Assembly (NCBI GenBank): GCA_016210545.1
Contig: JACQTY010000209.1
Coordinates: 1-40,880 of the forward strand
Reading direction: 5' to 3'
Source of the DNA: Chloroflexota bacterium
GTDB lineage: Bacteria; Chloroflexota; Dehalococcoidia; JACVQG01
Length of the DNA: 40,880 nt
Positions 31,023-39,310 of the stretch are shown here, one piece after another (positions within the stretch are counted from its first letter, which is position 1; the number at the start of each line of letters is the position of its first letter). The notes beneath the pieces were generated by a model that searched no databases, was not told the DNA's origin, and worked only from the letters and a program-made list of their open reading frames with translations. The position numbers and the translations under genes are program-made.

Positions 31023-32111
31023 TCACCCCTTCCTCAGCGTACCGTCTATCTCTTCCCGCCAGTCGGGCATCTTGTGGGCAAAGGCACGCAGCAGGCCAAA
31101 GCAGCCGGTAAGCATCATGTCGCCATAGGGGGCGGCAAAGTAGGGGCCAAGGCGAGAACCCCGCATGAGGAGCCGCCTCGGACCGGTTACGGATATGAAC
31201 GGACGCCCGCGCTTGGCCCGGGTGAAAAAGCTGCCGTGGCCTCCGTCGTTGAATATCTCATCGGGTTCCAGGACCCCCCGGCCCAGCTTCTCCAGATAGC
31301 CCTCCAGCCGGTGGCGCGTCAGCGAGCCGGTGTGGTGCTCCAGAAGCCCCAGGATGGAGTTGCCGTCCATGTGGAAGGCCAGGGTGTGGGAGTTGCCCAG
31401 GTTCACCAGCAGCCGGTGCGGGTGCTTGGCCACCTCACGGTCCTCCAGGCTGCCCAGCGCGGCGGCAGCGCCCGTATCCAGCAGAAGTAGCTGGGCATCA
31501 AGATCGTAGGTCTTGACCACCGCCTTCATCCGGGTGAGATAGGGCGGGACTTCCTCGGAAAGATAGGCAAAGGCCAGCAGGTCCTTCTCCTTCTCCACCA
31601 CGCGGCGCAGGTGCTGGAAGCGGAACACCCGGTCGGAGACTCCCGGAGGCGCGTTGCCGTGGTCGAGGACGGCAATGCCCACCGCGTCGAAATGCGTGTC
31701 CACGTCAAAGGACCTCAGCGCGCCGGAGATGGCAGCCAGGTCCACGTCTTTCGTCTCGATGCGTACCACATCCTTTAGCGACTTCGCCTCGTCCTCCGAG
31801 ACCATATTGACTCCCCAGCTTGCCACAAAGGCGACATCATCGTTGAAGGTCTGGGCTGCCTCCGGGGTGGCATACACCGCCAGGCCCGCGTCGAGGTGGC
31901 CCTTGAGGGCGCGCTGGCAGGGGCCTCCCCCCATGGTGACGCCCTGCAACAAGATAGATTGCTGCGAGGCAGTTGCCCGGTGAATGCGGGCGGCGGTAAT
32001 CTGCGTAGGCGATGGCATGATGAGCTGGATAGCGTTCTCCAGCGGCTGAGAGCTATCGAAGAGAAGGATGTCCTGGGTGCCGGCGCCGATGTCGTTAGTC
32101 AGGATGCGCAT
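31023..32111 (-). CDS. DUF1786 family protein
   Basis: This 362-residue cytoplasmic protein matches DUF1786. It starts with LTNDIGAGTQDILLFD, a phosphate-loop-like pattern seen in ASKHA-fold enzymes. It also has QGVTMGGGPCQRA, a central LLLDTGAAAALG and NLGNSHTLAF stretch typical of a second nucleotide loop, and GGHGSF near the C terminus. Members occur in archaea and Dehalococcoidia. Catalysis is unknown. The ATG begins one base after the stop of the PIN gene, so it is the last member of the ParA operon. Whether that link is functional is not clear. Confidence 0.82.
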   Translation of the reverse strand: MRILTNDIGAGTQDILLFDSSQPLENAIQLIMPSPTQITAARIHRATASQQSILLQGVTMGGGPCQRALKGHLDAGLAVYATPEAAQTFNDDVAFVASWGVNMVSEDEAKSLKDVVRIETKDVDLAAISGALRSFDVDTHFDAVGIAVLDHGNAPPGVSDRVFRFQHLRRVVEKEKDLLAFAYLSEEVPPYLTRMKAVVKTYDLDAQLLLLDTGAAAALGSLEDREVAKHPHRLLVNLGNSHTLAFHMDGNSILGLLEHHTGSLTRHRLEGYLEKLGRGVLEPDEIFNDGGHGSFFTRAKRGRPFISVTGPRRLLMRGSRLGPYFAAPYGDMMLTGCFGLLRAFAHKMPDWREEIDGTLRKG

Positions 32112-32112
32112 G

Positions 32113-32529
32113 CTAGCTTCCTATCCGGCGAGGGAGCACGGAAAGACCTTCCGCCTCAAAATGTCTGTCAAACGTAAAAACTAGCGCCCCCAGGTCCCGG
32201 GCTACGAGGATAGTCGTCCAATCGACCAAACTGGGGCCGACTCCGTCGCGCTGTAGTAGTGCTTTCCAGGCTTCATCATGAGTAGCCTGTTGTATCCAAT
32301 ATGTCCTGACCAACGGTTCCAGGTCCTCGGTCAACCTCCTAAGCGCCGGGAATCCGAGGCGACGATGAACAATGGCGGATGTTTCCAGCAGGACATACGA
32401 GGTCAAATAAAGCTCGCTCCCTGCGTCCAGCAGAATCTTGTACAGGGATTCAGCCTGAGAATGATAGGCGTCCGATGGCGCTACAGCGGCATATAACGCA
32501 GACGTATCTATTACAATCCTATCTGTCAC
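32113..32529 (-). CDS. PIN-domain nuclease of the ParA operon
   Basis: This 138-residue PIN protein has D8 (VIDTSAL), E49 (LLETSAI), D103 (LVDWTTILVA) and D121 (FTFDRHFE), all four acidic residues. The start is GTG32529, which overlaps the end of the upstream gene by 11 bp. No AbrB or RHH antitoxin precedes it. Its immediate partner is the unknown 210-residue protein, which may act as a non-standard antitoxin or target adaptor. Confidence 0.88.
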   Translation of the reverse strand: MTDRIVIDTSALYAAVAPSDAYHSQAESLYKILLDAGSELYLTSYVLLETSAIVHRRLGFPALRRLTEDLEPLVRTYWIQQATHDEAWKALLQRDGVGPSLVDWTTILVARDLGALVFTFDRHFEAEGLSVLPRRIGS

Positions 32530-33151
32530 TTATGGCCTCAACGAAATAGTCATCATGCCTGGCGGCCACATCGCTGGCTGTATCCGAGCCAATCCCAATT
32601 AAGGACAAGGCCCTGGCCCTGATAGCTAACTCCTTAGGATCCACCTCCACTGACATCAGCTTTTTGTCCCATGTCAAGTTCAACTTGACGCCCCGGAGCA
32701 TACATACCGTTCTTGCTGGTTCACCCTCCTGGAATACGTGCTTCGTAACTTTACCTTTTGTTGTCACTGATAAACCCGTTGCTATGTTCACCAGTTTGCG
32801 TATTTCGGCCTCCCTGATCTTGTGGTCCTCGTACGGGAAAGCCTCTTTCAACGACGCTGCGTCCTCCAAGGCTTGAATGGCCTCCTCCTTAGAAAACGCC
32901 TTCGCCCTGTGCAACTTACCTAGCGCCTCGGCCAATGACTGTTCCCGTCTCTGTCTTTCGACTGGCGTTAGTTGAAAGATACCTCCACGTTCACTTCTCT
33001 TGACAGCGCGGCAAGAAGTGGAAAGTATCTTGCCCACTTCGGGAAGTGCTTTTTCTATTACTTCCGGCGCCCTTTCGTACCTGTCAATGATTGCTTCCAA
33101 CAACGCCTGTCGTTGCTGAGAAGTCAATATCCTACTTCTGCTTCTCATCAT
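32519..33151 (-). CDS. Unknown protein between ParA and PIN
   Basis: This protein is 210 residues from ATG33151; GAGGT lies five bases upstream, and the frame from 33202 would overlap the ParA gene. The first half looks helical and charged (QQRQALLEAIIDRYERAP, RREQSLAEALGKL). The second half is mixed, with a VTTKGKVTKHVFQ strand pair and KLNLTWDKKLMSVEV. No known family is recognised. It could be the DNA-binding or adaptor component acting with the ParA ATPase. Codon use and GC are lower than in flanking genes, suggesting transfer. Confidence 0.75.
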   Translation of the reverse strand: MMRSRSRILTSQQRQALLEAIIDRYERAPEVIEKALPEVGKILSTSCRAVKRSERGGIFQLTPVERQRREQSLAEALGKLHRAKAFSKEEAIQALEDAASLKEAFPYEDHKIREAEIRKLVNIATGLSVTTKGKVTKHVFQEGEPARTVCMLRGVKLNLTWDKKLMSVEVDPKELAIRARALSLIGIGSDTASDVAARHDDYFVEAISDR

Positions 33152-33167
33152 GGTTACCTCGATCTTG

Positions 33168-34283
33168 TTAGATTCCTGTCCTATTGATGAATTCCTTTGC
33201 AAGACTTTCTAGCCTACCCGATAAACGGTATTTGGGGCCCTCCTGGCCACTTCTATCTCTCGCCCATCCCGCAGGGTTTGAGTAATTCACTTCTGACGCC
33301 CCGTACTTGCCGTGTACATAGCTAAAATGACCAGTTGTGTCTAAATATGGGAATGTTAGCGGCTCCAGAAGAGTCTCAAAATCGCTCACTTTCCGCAAGT
33401 GCTCGCTGTCAGGAATCCACCAATGAAAGGGATCGTATTTGGCTTTAGCGTAAGCAGGAAGGCTTCCTGCTGGAGTCCCGTAAATTCTGTCTGACTCCCA
33501 ATTGTGTGTTCTCCGGTTGGCCACTATCTTGTTCAAAACGGACCCGGCCCACTTTGTTTTACTCTTGAGCCCCGCTATCCGATCCTTAACCAGGTCTATG
33601 CCTTGCAAAGCTAGTGGCTCAGGAATTATTGGTGAGACGTAGTAATCGCTGGCCATTATCGCCGCGGATGTGAGCAAGGAAAGTCCGGGCGGGCAATCAA
33701 TAAGTATTGCATCATATTTGTCTAGCGCTGGCTGCAAACTCTGCGCGAGGACCGTGCGAATGCCCTCTAAAGATTTTGCATCCATTATGCTAGCTTTTTG
33801 CATGACCGGCCCTAAGCCCGGAGTAACGGAGGCTACCGCAGCAGGGTCTCTGTCATATACCCGTTTTAGAGCCGCTACTAGCGATTTAGGCTCCTCCCAC
33901 ATATTCAGCATTTCCTCATCGAAACTCGCCATGGCCTGCGTTGATATGACCATATCTAATGTCATCCTTCCGGGGCTCGGCTCTCTTCTGATATTCGATA
34001 CCCACTCAGGATGGGGACAAATGACGTCCAGTATTGAGGCGCTTTGGCCTTCAATGAACCTCTTAAACAGGTGATATATTGTGTATCCGCCTGGTTCCAA
34101 GTCATTCTCAATGTATAACTGCCTGACCATCGCAGTCGTTAGGTTAGCCTGAGAATCAAAATCTATGAGTAGTACCCTTTTGTGTACATCGCTGAATGCC
34201 AAGTATTCCCCTAGTATCATGGTTACAGTGCTCTTCCCTACCCCACCCTTGAGATTTATTATGCTCACCACTTTGGCTGTCAT
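33168..34283 (-). CDS. ParA/MinD-type ATPase with long C-terminal extension
   Basis: This 371-residue ATPase has deviant Walker A KGGVGKST (12-19), a VLLIDFDSQANLT switch and Walker B AILIDCPPGLSLL. About 120 residues follow the usual ParA core (KYDPFHWWIPDSEHL, HFSYVHGKYGASEVN); these are not part of standard ParA. GGAGGTGA lies just before the ATG. It heads a four-gene operon with an unknown protein, a PIN nuclease and DUF1786. There is no ParB-like gene, so chromosome or plasmid partition is unlikely to be its only job. Confidence 0.85.
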   Translation of the reverse strand: MTAKVVSIINLKGGVGKSTVTMILGEYLAFSDVHKRVLLIDFDSQANLTTAMVRQLYIENDLEPGGYTIYHLFKRFIEGQSASILDVICPHPEWVSNIRREPSPGRMTLDMVISTQAMASFDEEMLNMWEEPKSLVAALKRVYDRDPAAVASVTPGLGPVMQKASIMDAKSLEGIRTVLAQSLQPALDKYDAILIDCPPGLSLLTSAAIMASDYYVSPIIPEPLALQGIDLVKDRIAGLKSKTKWAGSVLNKIVANRRTHNWESDRIYGTPAGSLPAYAKAKYDPFHWWIPDSEHLRKVSDFETLLEPLTFPYLDTTGHFSYVHGKYGASEVNYSNPAGWARDRSGQEGPKYRLSGRLESLAKEFINRTGI

Positions 34284-34356
34284 TTATCACCTCCGCTATC
34301 TTATCACCCCCATCCCCCGTGTGTGTTCAGCACCTTCTCGTCTTGAGCTTTCTTGC

Positions 34357-34386
34357 CATTATATCACCGTCACGCCCTCAGGTCAG
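34357..34386 (-). promoter_or_regulatory. Extended -10 promoter for the ParA operon
   Basis: The minus strand reads CTGACC or TGACCC as -35, a 17-18-bp spacer and TATAAT (34362-34357) with TGA before it. The predicted start is near 34350, a leader of about 67 bases. The core TGATATAATGG is shared with the promoter at 20900. Confidence 0.6.
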
Positions 34387-34403
34387 CCCACCTCAGCTAC
34401 CAA

Positions 34404-34619
34404 AATCCGCCACCCATTAGATGTCACTGGAAGAGCGGTTGCATCACCAAATTGGTGCTCCTATTGCCTCTCCCTTTGGAAAAGGGAGAATGAGAGGGAT
34501 TTTCCCACTGCTGTATGTGTAACAGGCAAATCCCCCTTACGTCCCCCTTTGCGAAAGGGGGAAAGATGGCCAAAGCCCGCCACCTTTTTGATGTCGCTGC
34601 CAGCGTTTGATGGCGGATT
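34404..34619. mobile_element. MITE-like element, family AATCCGCCA, copy 4
   Basis: This 216-bp element has perfect 9-bp ends AATCCGCCA and TGGCGGATT. Inside are ATCACCAAATTGGTG, CTCCCTTTGGAAAAGGGAG with GAGAGGGATTTTCCC, and a nested CCCCCTTTGCGAAAGGGGG palindrome. It is the longest and best preserved copy. It fills the gap between the ParA operon and the MFS gene. Confidence 0.75.
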
Positions 34620-34659
34620 ATGGGCTACCAAACTACCCCCTGGTTTCCACCGACCGGAG

Positions 34660-35940
34660 TCACCTGCCGCTGGCAGACCGCGCGGGCCTGGCAACAAAGA
34701 TCAGCGCGGCCCCCACCAAAAATACAATGATGAATACCACGAAGGAGACCCAGTAACTGCCCGTGCTATCGAATATCCATCCGGCAAAGACCGGCCCGGC
34801 GGCGTTGAAGGCCATGACTATGGGCCTCGACAGACCGTTGATGGCCCCCAGGGACGCCCTGCCAAAGTAGTTAGCCCAGGCCAGGGGGAACAAGGCCATC
34901 TCGCCGCCAAAACACAGGCCGTAGAACGCCGAGTAAAAATAGGCGGCGGCCACCGACTCCACCCTGGCCAAAATGAAAACCCCCACAGCAGACAGGGCGG
35001 AGACCGCGGCCAGGACTGGCCGCACGCCAAATCTTTCGGCCAGATAGGACCACAGTAACACGCCCACCATGGCCCAGACTGCGTAGCTGGAGATGACACC
35101 CACAGCAATGGCCGTGGGGATGCCCCGGTCAGTCAGATGAGGCAACTGATGCATGTTAACCCCACCGCTGGCCATCATAGTGACAGCCTGCGCCGCAGTC
35201 AGCAACCAAAAGGGAGCGCTCCTGACAGCATCTTTCGCCGTCCAGGAACCGTCGGCGGCATGTAAAGCGCCCGGTTTTGGCGAAGCGACGTGTTGCGAGG
35301 ACGGGGGACTGGACTTCTCCTCGGCACGCCTGCCATCCGGCGCCAGGCCGAAGTCCTCCGGGCGGCGTCCGATAAAAAGAATTGCGGGCAGGACTGCTAT
35401 GGCCCAGGAGGTGACCCCCAGGCCAAACCAGGCGCCTCTCCATCCCAGCGCCGAGGCCAGAAGCAGGGCCAAGGGCGGCATGAAGGCCAGTCCGATTCGA
35501 GGCCCCGTCGTAGCCAGGCCGAAGGCCCGGGCGCGTTTGGCGATGAACCAGTTGGCAATCGCCACCGAGGCGGCCATCTCCACGACACCCGCCGATATGG
35601 CACGGCTCAGGCCGAAAAGCAAATAGAACTGCCACAGGGCCGTTACCTGGGATACCCCGATGAGGCACATCCCTATCACCACCACTCCCAGGGCCAGCGG
35701 CCAGCGGACGCCCCGCTTGTCCATGAGTGGCCCCACCAGCAGCGCCAGGCCGCCGCTGGCCAGCGAGCCCGCCGACATGGCCCCGGCGATGGCCCCACGG
35801 GACCAGCCCATTTCCGCGGCCATGGGTTTCATCATGACGGCTAAGACCGGGTTGAAGGCTACCACCGAGGCGAAACCAGCCAGAAAGACAGCGGCAACCA
35901 CCGCCCAGCCGTGGAAGAACCTCTTGCGGACTATTAGCAA
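34660..35940 (-). CDS. Major facilitator superfamily transporter
   Basis: This 426-residue inner-membrane protein has 12 predicted helices, the loop 2-3 motif GPLMDKRGVRWP and a central loop (about 195-235) rich in charged and Ser residues. It resembles the OFA/monocarboxylate-type MFS group (HGWAVVAAVFLAGF start), so an organic anion is a plausible substrate. It is not linked to a catabolic gene here. The start ATG35940 is taken from the family-like N terminus. Confidence 0.88.
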   Translation of the reverse strand: MLIVRKRFFHGWAVVAAVFLAGFASVVAFNPVLAVMMKPMAAEMGWSRGAIAGAMSAGSLASGGLALLVGPLMDKRGVRWPLALGVVVIGMCLIGVSQVTALWQFYLLFGLSRAISAGVVEMAASVAIANWFIAKRARAFGLATTGPRIGLAFMPPLALLLASALGWRGAWFGLGVTSWAIAVLPAILFIGRRPEDFGLAPDGRRAEEKSSPPSSQHVASPKPGALHAADGSWTAKDAVRSAPFWLLTAAQAVTMMASGGVNMHQLPHLTDRGIPTAIAVGVISSYAVWAMVGVLLWSYLAERFGVRPVLAAVSALSAVGVFILARVESVAAAYFYSAFYGLCFGGEMALFPLAWANYFGRASLGAINGLSRPIVMAFNAAGPVFAGWIFDSTGSYWVSFVVFIIVFLVGAALIFVARPARSASGR

Positions 35941-36027
35941 AGCTTCTTAATTGTGGGGAATCGGGTCTCCGATGTCAACTGTCGTGGGATGCAGGGTCTT
36001 TGCATGTTCTCTCGATCCAATAGTCTT

Positions 36028-36151
36028 GTAGGGTGGGTGCAGTCCCGAATTCCCCCTGGCCCCCTTTACTAAAGGGGGAAGGAGGATTCGGACGAAACCC
36101 ACCACCCGTTTCCCTGAGCCGGTGGGTTGCGCTTCACTCCATCCACCCTAC
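36028..36151. mobile_element. MITE-like element, family GTAGGGTGGGT, copy 2
   Basis: This 124-bp element has ends GTAGGGTGGGT and ATCCACCCTAC (one mismatch). It contains CCCCCTTTACTAAAGGGGG, also seen in the coxM-coxS spacer, and GGTGGGTTGCG, also seen in copy 1. It sits in the MFS-serS gap, which holds no gene. Confidence 0.7.
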
Positions 36152-36335
36152 GTCTTCACGTTTCCAGGATGGTCTTGCAGTAATGCAAAGACCCCGACGA
36201 GGGAACGGCATCGATGTTGACAATGTCCATATACCCGGCGGAAGGAGGGGTTAACCGCGTTGTCCGGAACATGCATCGGAAGACAGAACGCCCGGGTGGC
36301 TTCACCGGGGCCGTTTGACCGGGATGCGCCTGCCG

Positions 36336-37685
36336 TTACCTTATGACATCTCTCTTCATATACGGCCTCAGCACCTCCGGCACCGCGACGCTGCCATTCC
36401 CAACCTGTCGGGACTGGTAGTTCTCCAAGATGGAGATGACTATGCGGGGCAGCGCCAGCCCGGAGCCGTTAAGGGTATGGGGGAACTGGGGCTTCGCCGT
36501 CGGCTCAGGGCGGTAGCGGATATTGGCCCGGCGGGCCTGGAAGTCGACGCAGTTGGAGCAGGAGCTTACCTCCAGCCACTCCTCCGAGCCGGGGGCCCAC
36601 ACCTCGATGTCATATGTCTTAGCCGAGGCGAAACCCAGGTCGCCGGTGCACAGCGGTATGATGCGGTAGGGCAACTTCAGCTTCTTTACCACGTCTTCGG
36701 CGTCGTGCAGCAACTTCTCCAGTTCGTCAAAAGACTTGTCCGGCTCCACAAACTTGTACAGCTCCACCTTATCGAACTGGTGGCCGCGCTTGATGCCTCG
36801 TGTATCCTTGCCCGCAGCCATCTTCTCGCGGCGGAAGCAGGCCGTATAGGCCGTATAGTAGATAGGCAGGCTACCCGGCGGCAGGATCTCGTCCCGATGC
36901 AGGTTAGTCAGTGGGACCTCGGCGGTCGGCACCCACCACAGGTCTTCCTCGGCATCGTGGTACAGGTTATCGCCGAACTTGGGCAGTTGGCCGGCGCCAT
37001 AAAGGCACTGGCCCTTGACCATGAACGGCGGATAGATTTCAGTGTAACCGTGCTCATTGACGTGCAGGTCCAGCATGAAGTTGATGAGCGCCCTCTGCAG
37101 GCGGGCGCCCAGGCCCCGCAGCACATAGAAGCGGGTGCCGGAGAGCTTCACACCGCGTTCGAAGTCTATGATGCCCAGCTTCTCACCGATCTCCCAGTGC
37201 GGAAGTGGCTTAAAGGGAAACTCGGGTATATCGCCCCAGGTGCGCAGCACCTTGTTATCCTCGGAGCCTTTGCCAATGGGCACGGACGCATCCGGGATGT
37301 TCGGCAGACGCAGCAGCAAGTCATTGAGCAGGTTATCGAGGGCAGAGACCTGCTCATCCAGTTTCTTAATATCTTCGGATACGGCAGCGAGTTCAGCAAT
37401 AACGGCTTGCCTATCCGCTTGACGTTTGGCGGTGTCAGGCACGTACTGAGTCGGTCGATACCGTTTCTCAATTTGGGCCAGAAGGGCAGCGTAGCTTTCC
37501 GGACTTCCCATTTGCCTGCTGGCTTGATTCCGAATTGCCTTCAACTCTTCCACCCGAGTCAGAAGCTCACGCCGCTGTTTGTCTGTAGCTACGATGTCGT
37601 CCAGCGGCTTCGGGTCGTCGCCCCTCTTGTTGAAGGCGTCCCGCACAACGTCGGGGCTGTCTCTAATTAGTCTTATGTCAAGCAT
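36336..37685 (-). CDS. serS: Seryl-tRNA synthetase
   Basis: This 449-residue class II synthetase has an N-terminal coiled-coil arm (about 30-100), then the catalytic core. Motif 2 lies near TACFRREKMAAGKDTRG, followed by HQFDKVELYKF, and the motif 3 region reads TLNGSGLALPRIVISILENYQ. It charges tRNA-Ser. AGAGGAAT precedes ATG37685. Length and order match the family; no truncation is seen. Confidence 0.96.
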   Translation of the reverse strand: MLDIRLIRDSPDVVRDAFNKRGDDPKPLDDIVATDKQRRELLTRVEELKAIRNQASRQMGSPESYAALLAQIEKRYRPTQYVPDTAKRQADRQAVIAELAAVSEDIKKLDEQVSALDNLLNDLLLRLPNIPDASVPIGKGSEDNKVLRTWGDIPEFPFKPLPHWEIGEKLGIIDFERGVKLSGTRFYVLRGLGARLQRALINFMLDLHVNEHGYTEIYPPFMVKGQCLYGAGQLPKFGDNLYHDAEEDLWWVPTAEVPLTNLHRDEILPPGSLPIYYTAYTACFRREKMAAGKDTRGIKRGHQFDKVELYKFVEPDKSFDELEKLLHDAEDVVKKLKLPYRIIPLCTGDLGFASAKTYDIEVWAPGSEEWLEVSSCSNCVDFQARRANIRYRPEPTAKPQFPHTLNGSGLALPRIVISILENYQSRQVGNGSVAVPEVLRPYMKRDVIR

Positions 37686-37689
37686 ATTC

Positions 37690-37877
37690 CTCTTCCCTCA
37701 GCCTTCTCCCGAAAATAGCGACCGTGACGGACCACGCTGTAGGGGCAGACCTGAGTTTACCCTGAGCCTGCCGAAGGGTGTCTGCCCTGGGTCCCGATGT
37801 ATCGGGGCCCCCTACGCCCCACATTGCCGCTATTTTCGTCCTTCGCGGCGCCGTGCGCAAGCGGGCATAAACACTTC
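37690..37877. repeat. Dispersed repeat block (second site of the 3.7-kb family)
   Basis: It begins CTCCCGAAAATAGCG and ends with TTTTCGTCCTTCGCGGCGCC then GCAAGCGGGCATA (37833-37877). These are the modules at 3715 and 3901. The middle contains other palindromes. It lies upstream of serS, in the 500-bp gap to the crotonase gene. Confidence 0.6.
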
Positions 37878-37880
37878 TAC

Positions 37881-37915
37881 AGAAAATTATACCCCAGACT
37901 TGTGTCTGGGGTATA
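37881..37915 (-). terminator. Strong hairpin, terminator-like on the minus strand
   Basis: TATACCCCAGAC (37888-37899) and GTCTGGGGTATA (37904-37915) form a perfect 12-bp stem with a 4-base loop. On the minus strand it is followed by ATTTTCT. It lies 279 bp after the crotonase gene and before serS, so it could insulate serS from upstream transcription. Confidence 0.6.
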
Positions 37916-37953
37916 CGGGGTGTCGCTGTTTCTTGGGCAGTAATGCCACCGCT

Positions 37954-38035
37954 TGTCATTCTGGCGCAAGCCAGAATCCAAGAAGTTTCCAACCGGGGTC
38001 TGGATTCCAGCTTTCGCTGGAATAACGCGCCGAGT
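37954..38035. repeat. TGTCATTCTGGCGCAAGCC-type repeat
   Basis: It begins with TGTCATTCTGGCGCAAGCCA, then GAATCCAAG, and ends with CTGGATTCCAGCTTTCGCTG. These are the two halves of a common bacterial palindromic repeat. It is related to, but distinct from, the 26677 element. Together with 37690-37915 it leaves no room for a gene between serS and the crotonase. Confidence 0.6.
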
Positions 38036-38193
38036 GCAGGCCGTTTACCCGAACTGACCCCGCTCTTGCTTCTCCGACCAAGGATATGTCGGCGCGAGTG
38101 TACCGCCCCGACCCCAGGGCGAACACCCTTCGGCTGGCTCAGGGGGGACCATGGGTTCGCCCCTACGGTCGCCGGCCACTCCTCTCTCGCCTC

Positions 38194-39012
38194 TCACGCT
38201 CCCTTGTACACCGGCTCCCGCTTCTCCTGGAAGGCCCTGGTGGCCTCCTTGAAGTCCTCGCTGGTGAGAGCGATCCCCTGCGAAGCCGCCAGCATGTCCA
38301 GGGCCGAGCCGAAGTCCGTGTTCAGCCCGGCGTAGGTGGCCCACTTGTCCAGCCGCAGGGCCACCCCGGGACCGTTGGCGAGCTGATTGGCCACCTCCAT
38401 TGTTGCCTCTTCCAGCTTCTCCGGTTCGACCAAACGGTTCAGGTAGCCGATGCGGAACGCCTCTTCCGACTCAAGGAAACGAGCGGTGTATATCAGTTCC
38501 AGCGCCCTCCCCAGGCCGATGATCCGGGGCAGCATCCAGGTATCGCCAAAAGCCGCCGCCAGGCCACGGACGGTCCAGCCAACGCGGAAGCGGGCATTTG
38601 CCGAGCCTATGCGGATGTCGCAGGCCTGGGACATGGAAAAGCCCTGACCTACGGCCACGCCGTTCACCATGGCGATGGTGGGGATGTTGAGCTGCATCAG
38701 GGCCAGGGCAATGGGGCGGGTGTAGCCGCGCACCAGTTTGGCGGCGCTGCCCGCCGTGCGGTTGGCGGTCTGAACGGTCTCCGAGCCGATAAGGCTGTCC
38801 TCGTCGCCCCGGAAATCGCCTCCGGCGCAGAAGCCGCGGCCGGCCCCGGTGAGGACGAGCACCCGGCAGGAGTCGTCCGCCGCCACCTCCTGGATGGCCC
38901 TGGGTATCTCCGTGTTCATCGTGGCATTGACTGCATTCAGTCGGGCGGGACGGTTGAAGGTGAGGATAGTGATCTTGCCTTTTTTCTCCAGAAGAAGAGT
39001 CCTGTAGGCCAT
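38194..39012 (-). CDS. Crotonase-fold protein lacking both catalytic Glu
   Basis: This 272-residue protein has the crotonase oxyanion-hole motif RGFCAGGDF and CDIRIGSANARF. Aligned by eye to enoyl-CoA hydratase, the GGG-C-E position (E144) is Ser in VGQGFSMS, and the FGQPE position (E164) is Trp in FRVGW. It therefore should not be a normal hydratase; an isomerase, hydrolase or other CoA reaction is more likely. AAGGAGG lies six bases before ATG39012. It stands alone. Confidence 0.85.
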   Translation of the reverse strand: MAYRTLLLEKKGKITILTFNRPARLNAVNATMNTEIPRAIQEVAADDSCRVLVLTGAGRGFCAGGDFRGDEDSLIGSETVQTANRTAGSAAKLVRGYTRPIALALMQLNIPTIAMVNGVAVGQGFSMSQACDIRIGSANARFRVGWTVRGLAAAFGDTWMLPRIIGLGRALELIYTARFLESEEAFRIGYLNRLVEPEKLEEATMEVANQLANGPGVALRLDKWATYAGLNTDFGSALDMLAASQGIALTSEDFKEATRAFQEKREPVYKGA

Positions 39013-39310
39013 GCTTCGCCTCCTTGCTCAGTGGCTGTACTACTGATCGCAGTAGGTAGTCCCAATCATAGGCATCAACAAAACAGACAGTAGCTTTCCG
39101 TGTCATTCTGAAGGAGTGTAGCGATTGAAGAATCTCCGGTTCCTCGCTACAAGGAACGCTTCTCGTGAAAGACCCCCAAACCCCCTAGAAGGGGGTTCAA
39201 GGTAGCCCTTCGGGCCAAAAATTAGAATAATATGGAAGGGGGACACCCCCTTAGACCCCCGCCAAAGGGGCACAGCCCCTTTGGAATCCCCGCTACTTTA
39301 CATAGCTGGT
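39013..39310. repeat. Gap filled by repeats and hairpins
   Basis: Positions 39101-39137 carry a half copy of the TGTCATTCTGA repeat. Farther on are AACCCCCTAGAAGGGGGTT and a perfect 10-bp stem CCAAAGGGGC/GCCCCTTTGG (39262-39284) just after lysS on the minus strand. The latter could terminate lysS, although no T run follows. No gene is seen. Confidence 0.55.

Noticed and set aside
33168-34283. ParA as part of a plasmid or chromosome partition locus
   Set aside because: There is no ParB-like gene, no parS-like palindrome was seen and the ATPase has a long non-standard extension; partition remains possible but unsupported.
36315-37670. A 451-codon plus-strand frame opposite serS
   Set aside because: It is the GC-driven shadow of serS, which has all class II synthetase motifs; the opposite frame has no family-like motif or ribosome site.
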